Notes: generated by a model from the sequence alone, not told the origin. A DNA stretch of 61,065 nt from an uncultured Veillonellaceae bacterium (GCA_900556745.1 USPU01000001.1:1-61065); one strand, 5' to 3'. Shown: positions 17,047-25,682, counted from the first letter of the stretch. Program-made: numbers and translations.

Positions 17047-17742
17047 TCACACAGAAGGCTGAAATAAATGTTCCCGACGCAAGCTTACAAATGTTCCCGC
17101 ACCGATGACCACATGATCGAGCACCGGTATGTTTAAGACTTCACCGGCGGCGTTAAACCGCTCAGTTAATGCGATATCCGCCCCGGAAGGAGTCGGATCA
17201 CCGCTCGGATGATTGTGCACCAGGATCATCGCCGCCGCGTTCCAACGAATCGCATCTTTCATCGCCAGTCGCACATCGGCGACGCTTTGATCCAAACTGC
17301 CGCGCGACTGTTCAATCGCGGCGAGCAAACCATTTTTCGTGTTCAGATAGCAACAGTAAAACACTTCCTGCGGCAAATCCCGCAACTGCGGCAGAAAATA
17401 CCGCGCGACCGCATCCGGATCGGAAAAATCGCTGCGCGTTTGCGGTTTACGTTGCGCCAGACGTTTCCCCAATTCAATCGCAGCGCAGAGAGTCGCCGCT
17501 TTGCTGACGCCGATGCCTTTGACCGTCAAGAGATCCCGCCAATGGAGTGAGCCGTAGCGCGACGGATCGCCTCCGATCCACTGGTCTTCGACCGCGCGCG
17601 CGAGCTCAATCACCGACTGACCGGGAATCCCGCTTTTTAAGATCAAAGCGATCAGCTCCACTTCGGTCAGTTTCTCCGGCCCCTGCGTCAAAAGCTTCTC
17701 GCGCGGCCGCTCTTCCGCTGTCAAATCGCAAATGCGTGCCAT
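17047..17742 (-). CDS. radC: RadC family JAB-domain protein
   Basis: A 231-residue RadC protein with an N-terminal helix-hairpin-helix part (LLTVKGIGVSKAATLCAAIE) and a C-terminal MPN/JAB metal site seen as VHNHPSGDPTPSGAD (HxH...S...D). The molecular role of RadC is unsettled; a link to recombination or DNA damage is reported for the family. Its ATG overlaps the maf stop codon (TAATG), so the two are translationally coupled. It lies on the chromosome, not in a mobile island, which is one of the two common settings for radC. Confidence 0.93.
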   Translation of the reverse strand: MARICDLTAEERPREKLLTQGPEKLTEVELIALILKSGIPGQSVIELARAVEDQWIGGDPSRYGSLHWRDLLTVKGIGVSKAATLCAAIELGKRLAQRKPQTRSDFSDPDAVARYFLPQLRDLPQEVFYCCYLNTKNGLLAAIEQSRGSLDQSVADVRLAMKDAIRWNAAAMILVHNHPSGDPTPSGADIALTERFNAAGEVLNIPVLDHVVIGAGTFVSLRREHLFQPSV

Positions 17743-18311
17743 TACCATTCCACTCCGTTTTCCGTGAGCAGCCGATATGTCGCGTGCAATGGCAAACCGA
17801 CCACATTAGTGTAGCTTCCGGCGATGTCGGAAATCATCAGCGCCGCCGTTCCCTGAATCGCGTAGGCACCGGCCTTATCCGTCCATTCGTCGCCGGCCAA
17901 ATACGTTTCCAGCAACGCTTGCGGCCAGCGTTCCATCTTGACTTCGGTGGTTATCGCCCGCGTGATCGCTTCTCCTGAAGGCAAAAGTAACGCCAGTCCC
18001 GTAACGACATGATGCGTCCGGCCGCCGAGCGCGGTAAGCATAGTCTTCGCCATCTCCCGATCACGCGGCTTACCGAACACCGTATCATCGCAAACCACCA
18101 GCGTATCCGCGCCCAACACCGCCAGCTGCGGCATGTGAGAGATCGCCGTGCCGGCGCGCGCTTTGCCAAGCGCCTGTTCTTGCACCAAGGCCGCCGGGGC
18201 ATGCTCGCTTCGGTTGCGTTCCCGATACTCCGGCGTAATCACGGTAAAATGAGCGCCCGCCCTTGTCAAGAGCTGTTTACGGCGCGGTGATGCCGATGCC
18301 AAAATCCACAT
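17742..18311 (-). CDS. maf: Maf-like nucleoside triphosphate pyrophosphatase
   Basis: A 189-residue house-cleaning enzyme that hydrolyses non-standard or dTTP/UTP-type nucleotides. It has the family start ILASASPRRKQLL, the catalytic stretch VLGADTLVV and GKPRD. Start MWILAS overlaps the TGA of the upstream gene by one base (TGATG). It is co-transcribed with radC, as in many Firmicutes. Confidence 0.94.
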   Translation of the reverse strand: MWILASASPRRKQLLTRAGAHFTVITPEYRERNRSEHAPAALVQEQALGKARAGTAISHMPQLAVLGADTLVVCDDTVFGKPRDREMAKTMLTALGGRTHHVVTGLALLLPSGEAITRAITTEVKMERWPQALLETYLAGDEWTDKAGAYAIQGTAALMISDIAGSYTNVVGLPLHATYRLLTENGVEW

Positions 18312-18580
18312 CAGATCCTCCAAAATACCCATACGGCAATAATCATGCCGATTACGCTTAATAAGTTCGGCGCAAATCGAATGCCGAAATCAATTTCAAG
18401 TATCAAGAGATTTAAATGAATATTTTGCACGTCAAGCAAAGTATACTGCCGAACGAAGTACGGCATGATGCCGGAGAAGGAGACCGACCCCAGAAGATCC
18501 GCCAAAATCCCGCCCAAAAGCGCTCCGACAAAAAGGAATAAAAGCAGCATCAAGATGCCGCGAGTACCGCTCCAACGCAT
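18311..18580 (-). CDS. DUF4321 family membrane protein
   Basis: An 89-residue protein with two hydrophobic helices (about residues 9-30 and 65-88), separated by a segment ending in the conserved LNLLILEIDFGIRF. It resembles DUF4321, a family found next to maf in Firmicutes. Function unknown; the constant link to maf and radC suggests a cell-division or envelope role. Confidence 0.75.
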   Translation of the reverse strand: MRWSGTRGILMLLLFLFVGALLGGILADLLGSVSFSGIMPYFVRQYTLLDVQNIHLNLLILEIDFGIRFAPNLLSVIGMIIAVWVFWRI

Positions 18581-19287
18581 CACTTCGCCTGCTTTCTTGC
18601 GGCTTTCAAACGCTCGACTTCATCCATACGTTTGCTTTCGTCCAAGAGCACATGGTAGGTGGTTTCCTCTTCGGTGATCCCCACCCGCCCCGGCAAGTAT
18701 TCATTCAAGCCGAGCAAAAATTGCGGTTCCGCTTTGAACAACGCGCGACCGAATTGCGGTTTTTTACCCGGTCGCGGAATTTTACAGAAAAGAGCGTACA
18801 GAAGGCGGGAATCCAAAAGCGAATACCAACGCCATTTGTAGCGGAACTTCACGTTATTGGCGACCCGCGCTTTGTGCGTATGCACCCCGTAAAGGCAGTC
18901 GTACGGAATTTCCGTGCGATGCATGCGAAACCAGGTGCGATATTCGCAAATCAGCGCCGTATCGGTCAAACGCAAGTGGTAACTGGTAAGCGCCTGTCCC
19001 AGCAAATAGTAGATCGCGAACAACACGAAAACAATGCTCGCGTAATCAATGCTCCCCCAGAAACTTTGCGTCGCCTGATAATGATCAATCATGCGCCCCA
19101 GAGCCCAGATGAAAAATACCGCCACCAAAAAAGCGACGCCGATCACCGGCCAACGACTGCCCGAATTGTCCGACTCATCTTCATACATCGGATCCCCTAC
19201 CACCGATAATATCTGTTTGGGAAAAACGGGATTGTCAGTCGTCCCGCGACGTTCTTCCGTCATTTCCGGTTCCCCATTCTGATTCAT
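18580..19287 (-). CDS. Two-helix membrane protein with a PH-like domain, unknown
   Basis: A 235-residue protein. Residues 1-45 are acidic and soluble, two membrane helices follow (about 46-65 and 83-103), and the C-terminal domain (110-215) has the strand pattern of bacterial PH-like domains (RLTDTALICEYRTWF...EIPYDCLYGV). Start follows AGGAG. It overlaps the DUF4321 gene by one base, so they are one transcription unit. No function can be assigned. Confidence 0.6.
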   Translation of the reverse strand: MNQNGEPEMTEERRGTTDNPVFPKQILSVVGDPMYEDESDNSGSRWPVIGVAFLVAVFFIWALGRMIDHYQATQSFWGSIDYASIVFVLFAIYYLLGQALTSYHLRLTDTALICEYRTWFRMHRTEIPYDCLYGVHTHKARVANNVKFRYKWRWYSLLDSRLLYALFCKIPRPGKKPQFGRALFKAEPQFLLGLNEYLPGRVGITEEETTYHVLLDESKRMDEVERLKAARKQAK

Positions 19288-19288
19288 G

Positions 19289-20017
19289 CTATTCTCCTTT
19301 TCCCGCTACCGGATGCATAGGCGGCTCTTCCGTGTCCGCTTCATCTAACAGTTGTTGAAATGCATCCGCCGGGATTAATTCCGGCAACGCCCGCCACGGC
19401 TCATACCCTTGCAGTTTTTCCAAACTGCGTGAACCGGTAGCGACCGCAATCGTATACGCGCCGATTTTTTTGCCGCACTGAATATCGTGCTCCGTATCAC
19501 CGATGATAAATATTTTTTCCAGTTCCGCGCCCCACTTGGCCCGCGCCAACGCGTCGGCGCGCCGTGCGACATCGATACGATTGAAATCATCGCCGGCAAA
19601 ACCGCTGTAATCGAAATCAAAATAGCTCGCCAAACCGTAATGGGTAAGCTTGAGTTCCGCGCCGCGGCGACTGTTGCCCGTCAAGAGCAGCTGATCATAA
19701 TCGGGCATACCGCTGAAATACGCCAGCAATTCTTTGACATACGGCAGAATTTTTCCTTTCGTTTCCTGCATATAGTAGAGCAGCGTTTCTTCGTATTGAC
19801 GGCTGAATTGATGCACGTCGTCAAGCGTCGGTTCTTTTTGCAGCGCGTGCCGCAAAATTTCACGGCAGATAAAATTATCCGTGCGTCCTCCCGCATCAAA
19901 TCGGGGTAATGTCGCATCCGGTCCCATCATTTCCGTCAGGGTGTGCTCAATCGCAAGAAAACCGGCATGGCCGGTATACACAAGCGTCTGGTCAATATCC
20001 CAAAAAAGTACGTTCAT
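19289..20017 (-). CDS. HAD-superfamily hydrolase, phosphoglycolate phosphatase-like
   Basis: A 242-residue phosphatase of the HAD fold. The nucleophile motif is FWDIDQTLV (Asp6, Asp8), motif II is LLTGNSRRG, and motif III/IV is FIIGDTEHDIQCG. The alpha-helical cap lies between residues 15 and 90. The substrate is unknown; Gph and related phosphatases are closest in pattern. A TGC-TATAAT extended -10 lies at 20072-20080 upstream. It leads the operon that continues into the PH-like gene, DUF4321, maf and radC. Confidence 0.88.
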   Translation of the reverse strand: MNVLFWDIDQTLVYTGHAGFLAIEHTLTEMMGPDATLPRFDAGGRTDNFICREILRHALQKEPTLDDVHQFSRQYEETLLYYMQETKGKILPYVKELLAYFSGMPDYDQLLLTGNSRRGAELKLTHYGLASYFDFDYSGFAGDDFNRIDVARRADALARAKWGAELEKIFIIGDTEHDIQCGKKIGAYTIAVATGSRSLEKLQGYEPWRALPELIPADAFQQLLDEADTEEPPMHPVAGKGE

Positions 20018-20155
20018 GCCGTTCCTCCCTATCGATTGGCGCTATTACGGAAAATAATATCTTATTTATTTATTATAGCATAATCAAATCCCATCAGCGC
20101 CTGTGATGTGGTGAAGAGCGAAGGTGTACAATACGCTTCTAAAAATGATGGCGAC

Positions 20156-20185
20156 AAAAAGAGACATGCCTTGGCATGTCTCTTT
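20156..20185 (-). terminator. Terminator after the hutP-like gene
   Basis: AAAGAGACATGCC / GGCATGTCTCTTT stem, 2-base loop, with a T5 run on the minus strand. Confidence 0.9.
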
Positions 20186-20191
20186 CTATTT

Positions 20192-20623
20192 TCAGATATT
20201 GTCATACACGGCGCGATGCGCGATGCCCGCCACCACTTCGTTAAAGTGCAGCACGCCGACAGTGCCGTAAATAGCGACAACAAGATGATCGCCTTTGCGA
20301 GCAATGGCGATTTTACCGCCGATATTTTGGCCGAGCGCTTTCATTTTAATCGCCTCGACTGCCGACTGGACCGCGCCGACGACAGCGCCTTCACCGACGT
20401 GGGTATCGGAAACAATACCCGTGCGCTGGGCGGCTACCACCGCATGCTCAATCAGTTTGGGTAAAATCGTGATAAACACGCCGCCAAAATCCACCGCCGC
20501 CGTTTTAAAACCGGCCTCGGAAAATTCTTTACGCAATGTGTTTTCTTCCGCGCGTGAAGACGTGAGCGCCAACTTCATGGCCACACGACCGACGTCACTG
20601 CTGGAATATTCATGGGCCCCCAT
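20192..20623 (-). CDS. HutP family RNA-binding antiterminator-like protein
   Basis: A 143-residue protein matching the HutP fold family (SSRAEENTLRKEFSEAGF..., AVVAAQRTGIVSDTHVGEGAVVGAV, GDHLVVAIYGTVG). In Bacillus, HutP binds histidine and Mg2+, then UAG-rich RNA, to block a terminator of the hut operon. Here no histidine catabolic gene is in view. It sits directly behind thrS, starting after GAGG at the thrS stop. Its own target is therefore unknown. The ATG at 20623 is preferred to a TTG at 20635. Confidence 0.85.
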   Translation of the reverse strand: MGAHEYSSSDVGRVAMKLALTSSRAEENTLRKEFSEAGFKTAAVDFGGVFITILPKLIEHAVVAAQRTGIVSDTHVGEGAVVGAVQSAVEAIKMKALGQNIGGKIAIARKGDHLVVAIYGTVGVLHFNEVVAGIAHRAVYDNI

Positions 20624-20631
20624 AAGCGACC

Positions 20632-22539
20632 TCAACCTTGCCGTTCGCGAACCGCTTTCTGCAAGTCCGCGATAAAATCTTGCAGCACCACATCGTTGGT
20701 TTCTTCGCCCGCGCGGTTGCGGATTGAAATCGACTGCGCTTCCACTTCTTTATCCCCCAAGATCAACATGTACGGTACTTTTTCCAATTGCGCGCCGCGA
20801 ATTTTGTAACCGAGCTTTTCGTTGCGTTCATCCGCCTGCGCTCGCAAGCCCGCCTGATTGAGTTGACGGGCCACCTCGTTAGCGTACTCCAGATGACGTC
20901 CCGCGACCGGAATGACCTTCACCTGTAGCGGAGCGAGCCAGACCGGGAATTTGCCGGCGTAGTGTTCAATCAAAATACCGATGAAACGTTCGATGCTGCC
21001 GAAGCCGGCGCGGTGAATCATGACCGGACGATGTTTTTCGCCATCTTCGCCGATATACGTCATGTCAAAACGTTCCGGCATCTGCATATCCAACTGAATC
21101 GTGCCGCACTGCCAGGTACGTCCGAGCGAGTCTTGAATGTGGAAGTCCAGCTTCGGTCCGTAGAACGCGCCGTCACCGGGGTTGATCTTGTACGCTACGC
21201 CCGCGGATTCGATCGCGTCATGCAAAACGGTGGTCGCCAGTTCCCACAGATCGTCATCGCCCATCGAATCTTCCGGACGCGTGGAGAGTTCCACATGGTA
21301 TTCCAAACCGAAAGCGGAGTAAATCCGATCAAAAAGTTCGAGTACTTTCAGTACTTCTTCTTTCATCTGGCTCGGCAAAATGAACAAATGCGCATCGTCT
21401 TGCGTGAAGCAACGAACACGGAACAGGCCGTGCAGCGCGCCGCTCATTTCATGACGATGCACCAAGCCGAGTTCGGCGACCCGCAACGGGAAATCGCGGT
21501 AGCTCTTCGGCGAATCTTTATAGTACAGAATACCGCCCGGGCAGTTCATCGGTTTGATCGCGTAATCTTCTTCATCAATCTGCGTGAAGTACATATTGTC
21601 GCGGTAATGATCCCAGTGACCGGAACGCATCCACAGATCGCGATTCAAAATGACCGGAGTGGAAATTTCATCGTAGTCGTATTCGTGATGCAGCTCTCGC
21701 CAAAACGCCAGCAGCTCGTTGCGCAAAACCATTCCTTTCGGATGGAAAAACGGGAATCCCGGGCCTTCCGGCTGGAAGCTGAATAAATCAAGTTCTTTGC
21801 CCAATTTACGATGATCACGGCGTTCCGCTTCCGCCAGCACGAACAGGTAATGATCCAATTCTTCCTGACTGCCGAAGGCGGTACCGTAGACACGTTGCAG
21901 CATTTTATTTTTTTCATCGCCGCGCCAGTAAGCGCCCGCGACGCTCATCAGTTTGAATGCTTTGACTTTGCCGGTCGAAACTACGTGCGGACCCGCGCAA
22001 AGGTCGGTAAATTCGCCCTGCGTGTAGAAAGTAATGGTTTCGTCCGCCGGCAGATCGCGGATCAGTTCTTCTTTATAAATCTCTCCCTCTGCTTTGAAGT
22101 GTTCCATCGCCGCGTCGCGTTTCATCACTTCGCGCACGAGTTTGTGGTTTTCCTTCACGATCTTTTTCATTTCTTTTTCGATCGCGGGGAAATCTTCCGG
22201 CGAGAACACATGCTCGGTGTCCATGTCATAGTAAAAACCGTTATCGATCGCCGGTCCGATCGCGAGTTTCGTGTCCGGCCACAGGCGCAAAATCGCCTGC
22301 GCCATAATATGCGCCGCCGTATGACGGATCGCGTGCAGGCCTTCGGGGCTCGCGCCGTCAAAAAATTCGACTTGAGCGCCGTCGACGACCGGACGCGATA
22401 AGTCCGTCAACTCGCCGTCGACTTTTGCGACGACCATTTTTTTCGCCATGCTGTTGCTGATCGCTTTCGCGACATCCAGCCAGCTGCTTTCGTTTGCTAC
22501 CTCGCGTACGCTGCCGTCCGCCAAGTGGATTTTTGCCAT
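20632..22539 (-). CDS. thrS: Threonyl-tRNA synthetase
   Basis: A 635-residue class II synthetase. The TGS domain is at about 1-62, the editing domain at about 65-225 (HTAAHIMAQA with the HxxxH zinc-type site), and the catalytic core has MNCPGGILYYK, RVAELGLVHRHEMSGALHGL and RAGFGSIERFIGIL. The anticodon-binding domain is at the C-end. Start MAKIHLADG follows AAAAGGAG just past the T-box terminator. Expression is controlled by the T-box leader. Confidence 0.97.
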   Translation of the reverse strand: MAKIHLADGSVREVANESSWLDVAKAISNSMAKKMVVAKVDGELTDLSRPVVDGAQVEFFDGASPEGLHAIRHTAAHIMAQAILRLWPDTKLAIGPAIDNGFYYDMDTEHVFSPEDFPAIEKEMKKIVKENHKLVREVMKRDAAMEHFKAEGEIYKEELIRDLPADETITFYTQGEFTDLCAGPHVVSTGKVKAFKLMSVAGAYWRGDEKNKMLQRVYGTAFGSQEELDHYLFVLAEAERRDHRKLGKELDLFSFQPEGPGFPFFHPKGMVLRNELLAFWRELHHEYDYDEISTPVILNRDLWMRSGHWDHYRDNMYFTQIDEEDYAIKPMNCPGGILYYKDSPKSYRDFPLRVAELGLVHRHEMSGALHGLFRVRCFTQDDAHLFILPSQMKEEVLKVLELFDRIYSAFGLEYHVELSTRPEDSMGDDDLWELATTVLHDAIESAGVAYKINPGDGAFYGPKLDFHIQDSLGRTWQCGTIQLDMQMPERFDMTYIGEDGEKHRPVMIHRAGFGSIERFIGILIEHYAGKFPVWLAPLQVKVIPVAGRHLEYANEVARQLNQAGLRAQADERNEKLGYKIRGAQLEKVPYMLILGDKEVEAQSISIRNRAGEETNDVVLQDFIADLQKAVRERQG

Positions 22540-22560
22540 AGTATCTGCTCCTTTTGCAAT

Positions 22561-22800
22561 AAAAAAACTTTCGCCCCAAATGGGACGAAAGTTAATTCGC
22601 GGTTCCACCCAAGTTAATCCGTACGGATTCTCTCGATCGTGATAACGGGTCTGCCCGGCCGTTCATTTCCGAACGGCGACTCCAAGGCGGTAACAATCAC
22701 TGTGGTAACGAGCGCTTGCAGCCGTGACGCTCTTCTCTTGAGTTACCTGGCAATGACGGTCATGTCCTTTTCGTGGTCATTGAAATCTTTTGATATTGTC
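22561..22800 (-). promoter_or_regulatory. T-box leader of thrS
   Basis: The universal T-box TGGGTGGAACCGCG is on the minus strand (22598-22611) and is followed by a terminator (AACTTTCG / CGAAAGTT, then T7, 22561-22593). The 5' part (22690-22800) can fold as Stem I. Threonine ACC triplets occur there (for example in ATGACC near 22756), suitable for a specifier, but I have not proved which one is used. Confidence 0.92.
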
Positions 22801-22803
22801 AGT

Positions 22804-22832
22804 ATTGTACGTCTATTTCTGTGATTTGTCAA
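22804..22832 (-). promoter_or_regulatory. thrS promoter
   Basis: Minus strand TTGACA (22827-22832), 17-bp spacer, TACAAT (22804-22809). It overlaps the 3' end of the upstream gene. Confidence 0.85.
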
Positions 22833-23538
22833 GCGGCGGCAATGGCGGCGGTAATGTATCGGTGAACGAATCTTGCGGAAGTGTCGGACGTGCTTTGCCG
22901 CCGGAGTAGTTTTGAATGACGACAATCGGTGTTTTTTGGCTGGCGTTGCCGAACGGATTATCAATCAAAAGTTGCGCGATTTCCTGCGCGTCGATGCCTT
23001 TGCTCGTGCCCAGTACCGCGCTTCTTTTCAAATCATTCACATCCGCAATCACGGCGCCGTGGCAACCGAGGCGGTCAGCGATTTCATCGCAAACCTCATC
23101 CGTTTCATCCGGACCGTACACGATGCATTTGTCAAACGGAGGCATCGTTCCCGTGACATCGTCAACGAGGGATGCCTGCCGGCAGTGCGCATACCATACG
23201 CCGCGTTTGCCGAACAGTTTCGCGATAAAGCCAACGATGAACCAAAAGAGCATCCGCCATTCGCCTTCCGCGTCCATCGCGGCCTGCATGCCGTAAATCG
23301 TCGACATCGAACCTTCCGCCGGCACAAAGCGATTCATCAGTCGCGCCTGCCAGGAAACTTTCACATCTTCCGGACGCACATAGCGACCCTGCGTGATCGC
23401 GACTACGCTTTCCGCCACGCACACTACATCATGCGGTCCGATCAAAAAATGCCCGTATTCATATACGACATCGGCGATGTCGTCCGCCGCCGTCAAAATA
23501 CGCGTCGGGATTGGGATGAGTTTCATCTGTTCGTTCAT
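22813..23538 (-). CDS. Coenzyme F420:L-glutamate ligase (CofE)-like protein
   Basis: A 241-residue protein whose N-half follows the F420-0 gamma-glutamyl ligase pattern (IPTRILTAADDIADVVYEYG, LIGPHDVVCVAESVVAITQGRYVRP, CHGAVIADVNDLKRSAVLG). One hydrophobic stretch, FWFIVGFIAKLFG, lies mid-protein, and the C-tail is proline-rich (TLPPPLPPLDK). Negativicutes are not known to make F420, so the true substrate is probably another glutamyl or polyanionic compound. It overlaps the upstream gene by one base. Confidence 0.7.
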   Translation of the reverse strand: MNEQMKLIPIPTRILTAADDIADVVYEYGHFLIGPHDVVCVAESVVAITQGRYVRPEDVKVSWQARLMNRFVPAEGSMSTIYGMQAAMDAEGEWRMLFWFIVGFIAKLFGKRGVWYAHCRQASLVDDVTGTMPPFDKCIVYGPDETDEVCDEIADRLGCHGAVIADVNDLKRSAVLGTSKGIDAQEIAQLLIDNPFGNASQKTPIVVIQNYSGGKARPTLPQDSFTDTLPPPLPPLDKSQK

Positions 23539-24134
23539 CAGCGTACCCCTTTCTCCTGCAACAGCGCCTGGCGCAAATGCGTGCCGGAAACAAGGAAGCG
23601 GGTGCGTTCATAGCGGGCATCGCTGCGTCCGTACACGTTGTAAACCACATCGATCGGAAATTCTCCAAGATCACCAATAGCTGTAGCGATCGGACCGTCC
23701 AATGAACGTAAAGTAACGACAATGGTCAAGAGCGCGTCTTTTTTACGCGGCACAAGGTACGCTTCCCAATACCCGTCATCGCGCGGTTCATCCGCTCGCG
23801 ATAAGAAGGCCTCCACGCGTAATGACGGATACTGTTCCTGCGGTAAATAGGCGCGCGGGAAGCAATCCATCACGGTCCCCTGTTGGCGACCGATATTGCG
23901 TAATGCCGCTTCGATTGCAAACGTCACTGCCTTTGGCGTCACCTTCGTAACGACCAGCGGCGGTTCCGGAACAGCGCGACGATAGCCTTTGCGTTCACCG
24001 CGACGCGCGCCGGGGAAGAACACCTTCCACTTCGCATCGCCCTGCCGCGCCGCATGCAGCGCCGCCAGCAACTGCACAACGGCGATAATAACAAGAACGG
24101 CAATAATTATATTTAATACATAATAGCCCCACAT
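23538..24134 (-). CDS. Membrane-anchored hypothetical protein, 198 aa
   Basis: An N-terminal helix (about residues 4-27) anchors a soluble basic domain with mixed strands (LLTIVVTLRSLDGPIATAIGDLGEFPIDVVYNVYGRS). No family recognised. It lies between murI and the F420-ligase-like gene in one apparent operon and may work with the latter. Confidence 0.6.
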   Translation of the reverse strand: MWGYYVLNIIIAVLVIIAVVQLLAALHAARQGDAKWKVFFPGARRGERKGYRRAVPEPPLVVTKVTPKAVTFAIEAALRNIGRQQGTVMDCFPRAYLPQEQYPSLRVEAFLSRADEPRDDGYWEAYLVPRKKDALLTIVVTLRSLDGPIATAIGDLGEFPIDVVYNVYGRSDARYERTRFLVSGTHLRQALLQEKGVR

Positions 24135-24141
24135 TTTTGCT

Positions 24142-24885
24142 TCACTCCTCGATCGTCACTTGGCGGGCCGCGGCGTTCGGTCCGAACAAGCGGGAAACCC
24201 ACATGGCCGCACGGCCTTCCTGCGTAAATGTATACTCCGTTCGCCCGCTGCCTTGCGCCTGCTCGCCCAACGCGTGGCGAGCCGCTTTCGCTGTCGCCTG
24301 CGCCGGATCAATAAATCGGCACGACGGCGAAAGTTCCTGCCAATCGCTTATGACCAGCGGATAATGCGTGCAGCCGAGAATCGCCGCATCACATTCAGAA
24401 AGCAACGGACGGCATTCTTCCAGCAGCTGCCCGATCTCTTCACGGCGATAGTGTTCAATCGCCGAGGCCAAGCCGGGACAGGCGTGCGCCACCACATCCA
24501 CTGCCGGATAACGCTCGGCCAGAGATTGTTGGTAATTCCCCTTGGCGATCGTCGCCGGCGTCGCGAACACGGCCACACGTTTTTCCGCGGGCAACAACGC
24601 GACATCCGTCTGCATGCCGATCACCGGCATAGACAATTCGCGTCGCAACAAATCCAGCGCCTGCACGGTAATTGTATTACAGGCGACCACCAGTCCCGTC
24701 ACTTCACGCGCCAACAGCCATTTCCCCAACTGCAGAGAGTACTTTTTAATTTCCTCCGGCGTTCGCGTGCCGTAGGGATTGCGCGCGGTGTCGCCCAAGT
24801 AGAAAAAATCCGCCTGCGGCATCGCCTGCCGCAACTCTTTCAATACGGAAAGACCGCCCACGCCGGAATCGATAACGCCGATCAT
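24142..24885 (-). CDS. murI: Glutamate racemase
   Basis: A 247-residue enzyme that makes D-glutamate for peptidoglycan. The two catalytic cysteines lie in VVACNTITVQALD and ILGCTHYPLVI; the start is the family MIGVIDSGVGGLSVL. It overlaps the thioesterase gene by 4 bp (ATGA). Confidence 0.96.
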   Translation of the reverse strand: MIGVIDSGVGGLSVLKELRQAMPQADFFYLGDTARNPYGTRTPEEIKKYSLQLGKWLLAREVTGLVVACNTITVQALDLLRRELSMPVIGMQTDVALLPAEKRVAVFATPATIAKGNYQQSLAERYPAVDVVAHACPGLASAIEHYRREEIGQLLEECRPLLSECDAAILGCTHYPLVISDWQELSPSCRFIDPAQATAKAARHALGEQAQGSGRTEYTFTQEGRAAMWVSRLFGPNAAARQVTIEE

Positions 24886-25310
24886 TCGGCATCTCCCGGT
24901 TCGATCATCGTTTGCAAACGTTCATAGTATTTCATCGGCAAGCGTATGATTTTGCCCGTTTCGACCGATGTAAACGTACCTTTCGTCTTGCCCGTGACGA
25001 TGGTCGCGCCGTCCTTCGGACGCACGATTTCATACGCGAACACGATTTGCGCCCGCGTCAGCTTGACGATTTTCGCATGAACTTCAAGCTCATCATCATA
25101 GTAAGACGAATGGTGGTAATCGACTTCCACATGCAAAATCGGAAAGACGATTTCATCGCGTATCATGTCGCCGAGCGGAATTCCCGCCTGACGAAAAAAC
25201 TCCACACGCGCGGCTTCAAACCATAAAATATAGTTGGCATGGTGCGTGACCTGCATGCCGTCCGTGTGATAAAAACGTACCCGTACGGGATAGGAAAACA
25301 TACTCATCAT
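24882..25310 (-). CDS. Acyl-CoA thioesterase, YbgC/FcbC (4HBT) family
   Basis: A 142-residue hot-dog-fold thioesterase. The family motif VRFYHTDGMQVTHHANYILWFEAAR carries the catalytic aspartate. (The motif spans residues about 10-34; key residues are YHTD and HHANY.) It hydrolyses short- or medium-chain acyl-CoA; the natural substrate cannot be told. First gene of the murI operon. Confidence 0.9.
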   Translation of the reverse strand: MMSMFSYPVRVRFYHTDGMQVTHHANYILWFEAARVEFFRQAGIPLGDMIRDEIVFPILHVEVDYHHSSYYDDELEVHAKIVKLTRAQIVFAYEIVRPKDGATIVTGKTKGTFTSVETGKIIRLPMKYYERLQTMIEPGDAE

Positions 25311-25379
25311 CCTTTATTTCTTATTCATACTCATAATACTATTTATTGTAGTCGCGCGCCCGCGGAATGTCAAAGAAAC

Positions 25380-25408
25380 TTGCCGTTTTCTCGGCGCTTG
25401 CGTATACT
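25380..25408 (+). promoter_or_regulatory. Promoter of the zinc-ribbon gene
   Basis: TTGCCG (25380-25385), 17-bp spacer, TATACT (25403-25408), 25 bp ahead of the start codon. Confidence 0.7.
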
Positions 25409-25432
25409 GGAAACAAAAACGAGGAACTTGCC

Positions 25433-25585
25433 ATGATGATTATTTGTCCGTATTGCAAAAAAGAACTGACTCTTTTTCAAAGTCAGGTGGAACGTCGGCG
25501 CGGACGCATTCGCTGTGTCGGTTGCAGCGCCGTGATTCCCTATGATCTCGATAAGAAGAACAGATTAAAAAAGAACCGCAAATAG
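25433..25585 (+). CDS. Small zinc-ribbon protein, 50 aa
   Basis: Starts MMIICPYCKKEL after GAGGAA. Two CxxC pairs (CPYC and CVGC) 21 residues apart form a rubredoxin-like zinc ribbon, and the tail is very basic (KKNRLKKNRK). This suggests nucleic-acid or ribosome contact. It is the last chromosomal gene before the prophage, reading towards it. Confidence 0.7.
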   Translation: MMIICPYCKKELTLFQSQVERRRGRIRCVGCSAVIPYDLDKKNRLKKNRK

Positions 25586-25644
25586 GCGTTTGTTGCTGGT
25601 TGCCTTTTATCGTGGGGGAACAATGGGGGAAAACTATTTCAAAT
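25586..25644. other. Probable prophage left junction (attL region)
   Basis: The chromosomal gene ends at 25585 and phage lysis genes begin at 25680. Between them the 8-mer TGGGGGAA occurs twice, 11 bp apart (about 25613-25632), as expected for integrase arm sites. No tRNA or tmRNA end is present here. The core cannot be fixed without the right end. Confidence 0.4.
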
Positions 25645-25682
25645 AAAAAAAGCGGAGCAGGAAAAATCCTGCCCCTTTTTTA
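25645..25682. terminator. Bidirectional terminator at the prophage left end
   Basis: GCAGG / CCTGC stem with a 6-base loop, flanked by an A7 run on the left and a T6 run on the right, so it ends the phage late message and host transcription from the other side. Confidence 0.85.
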
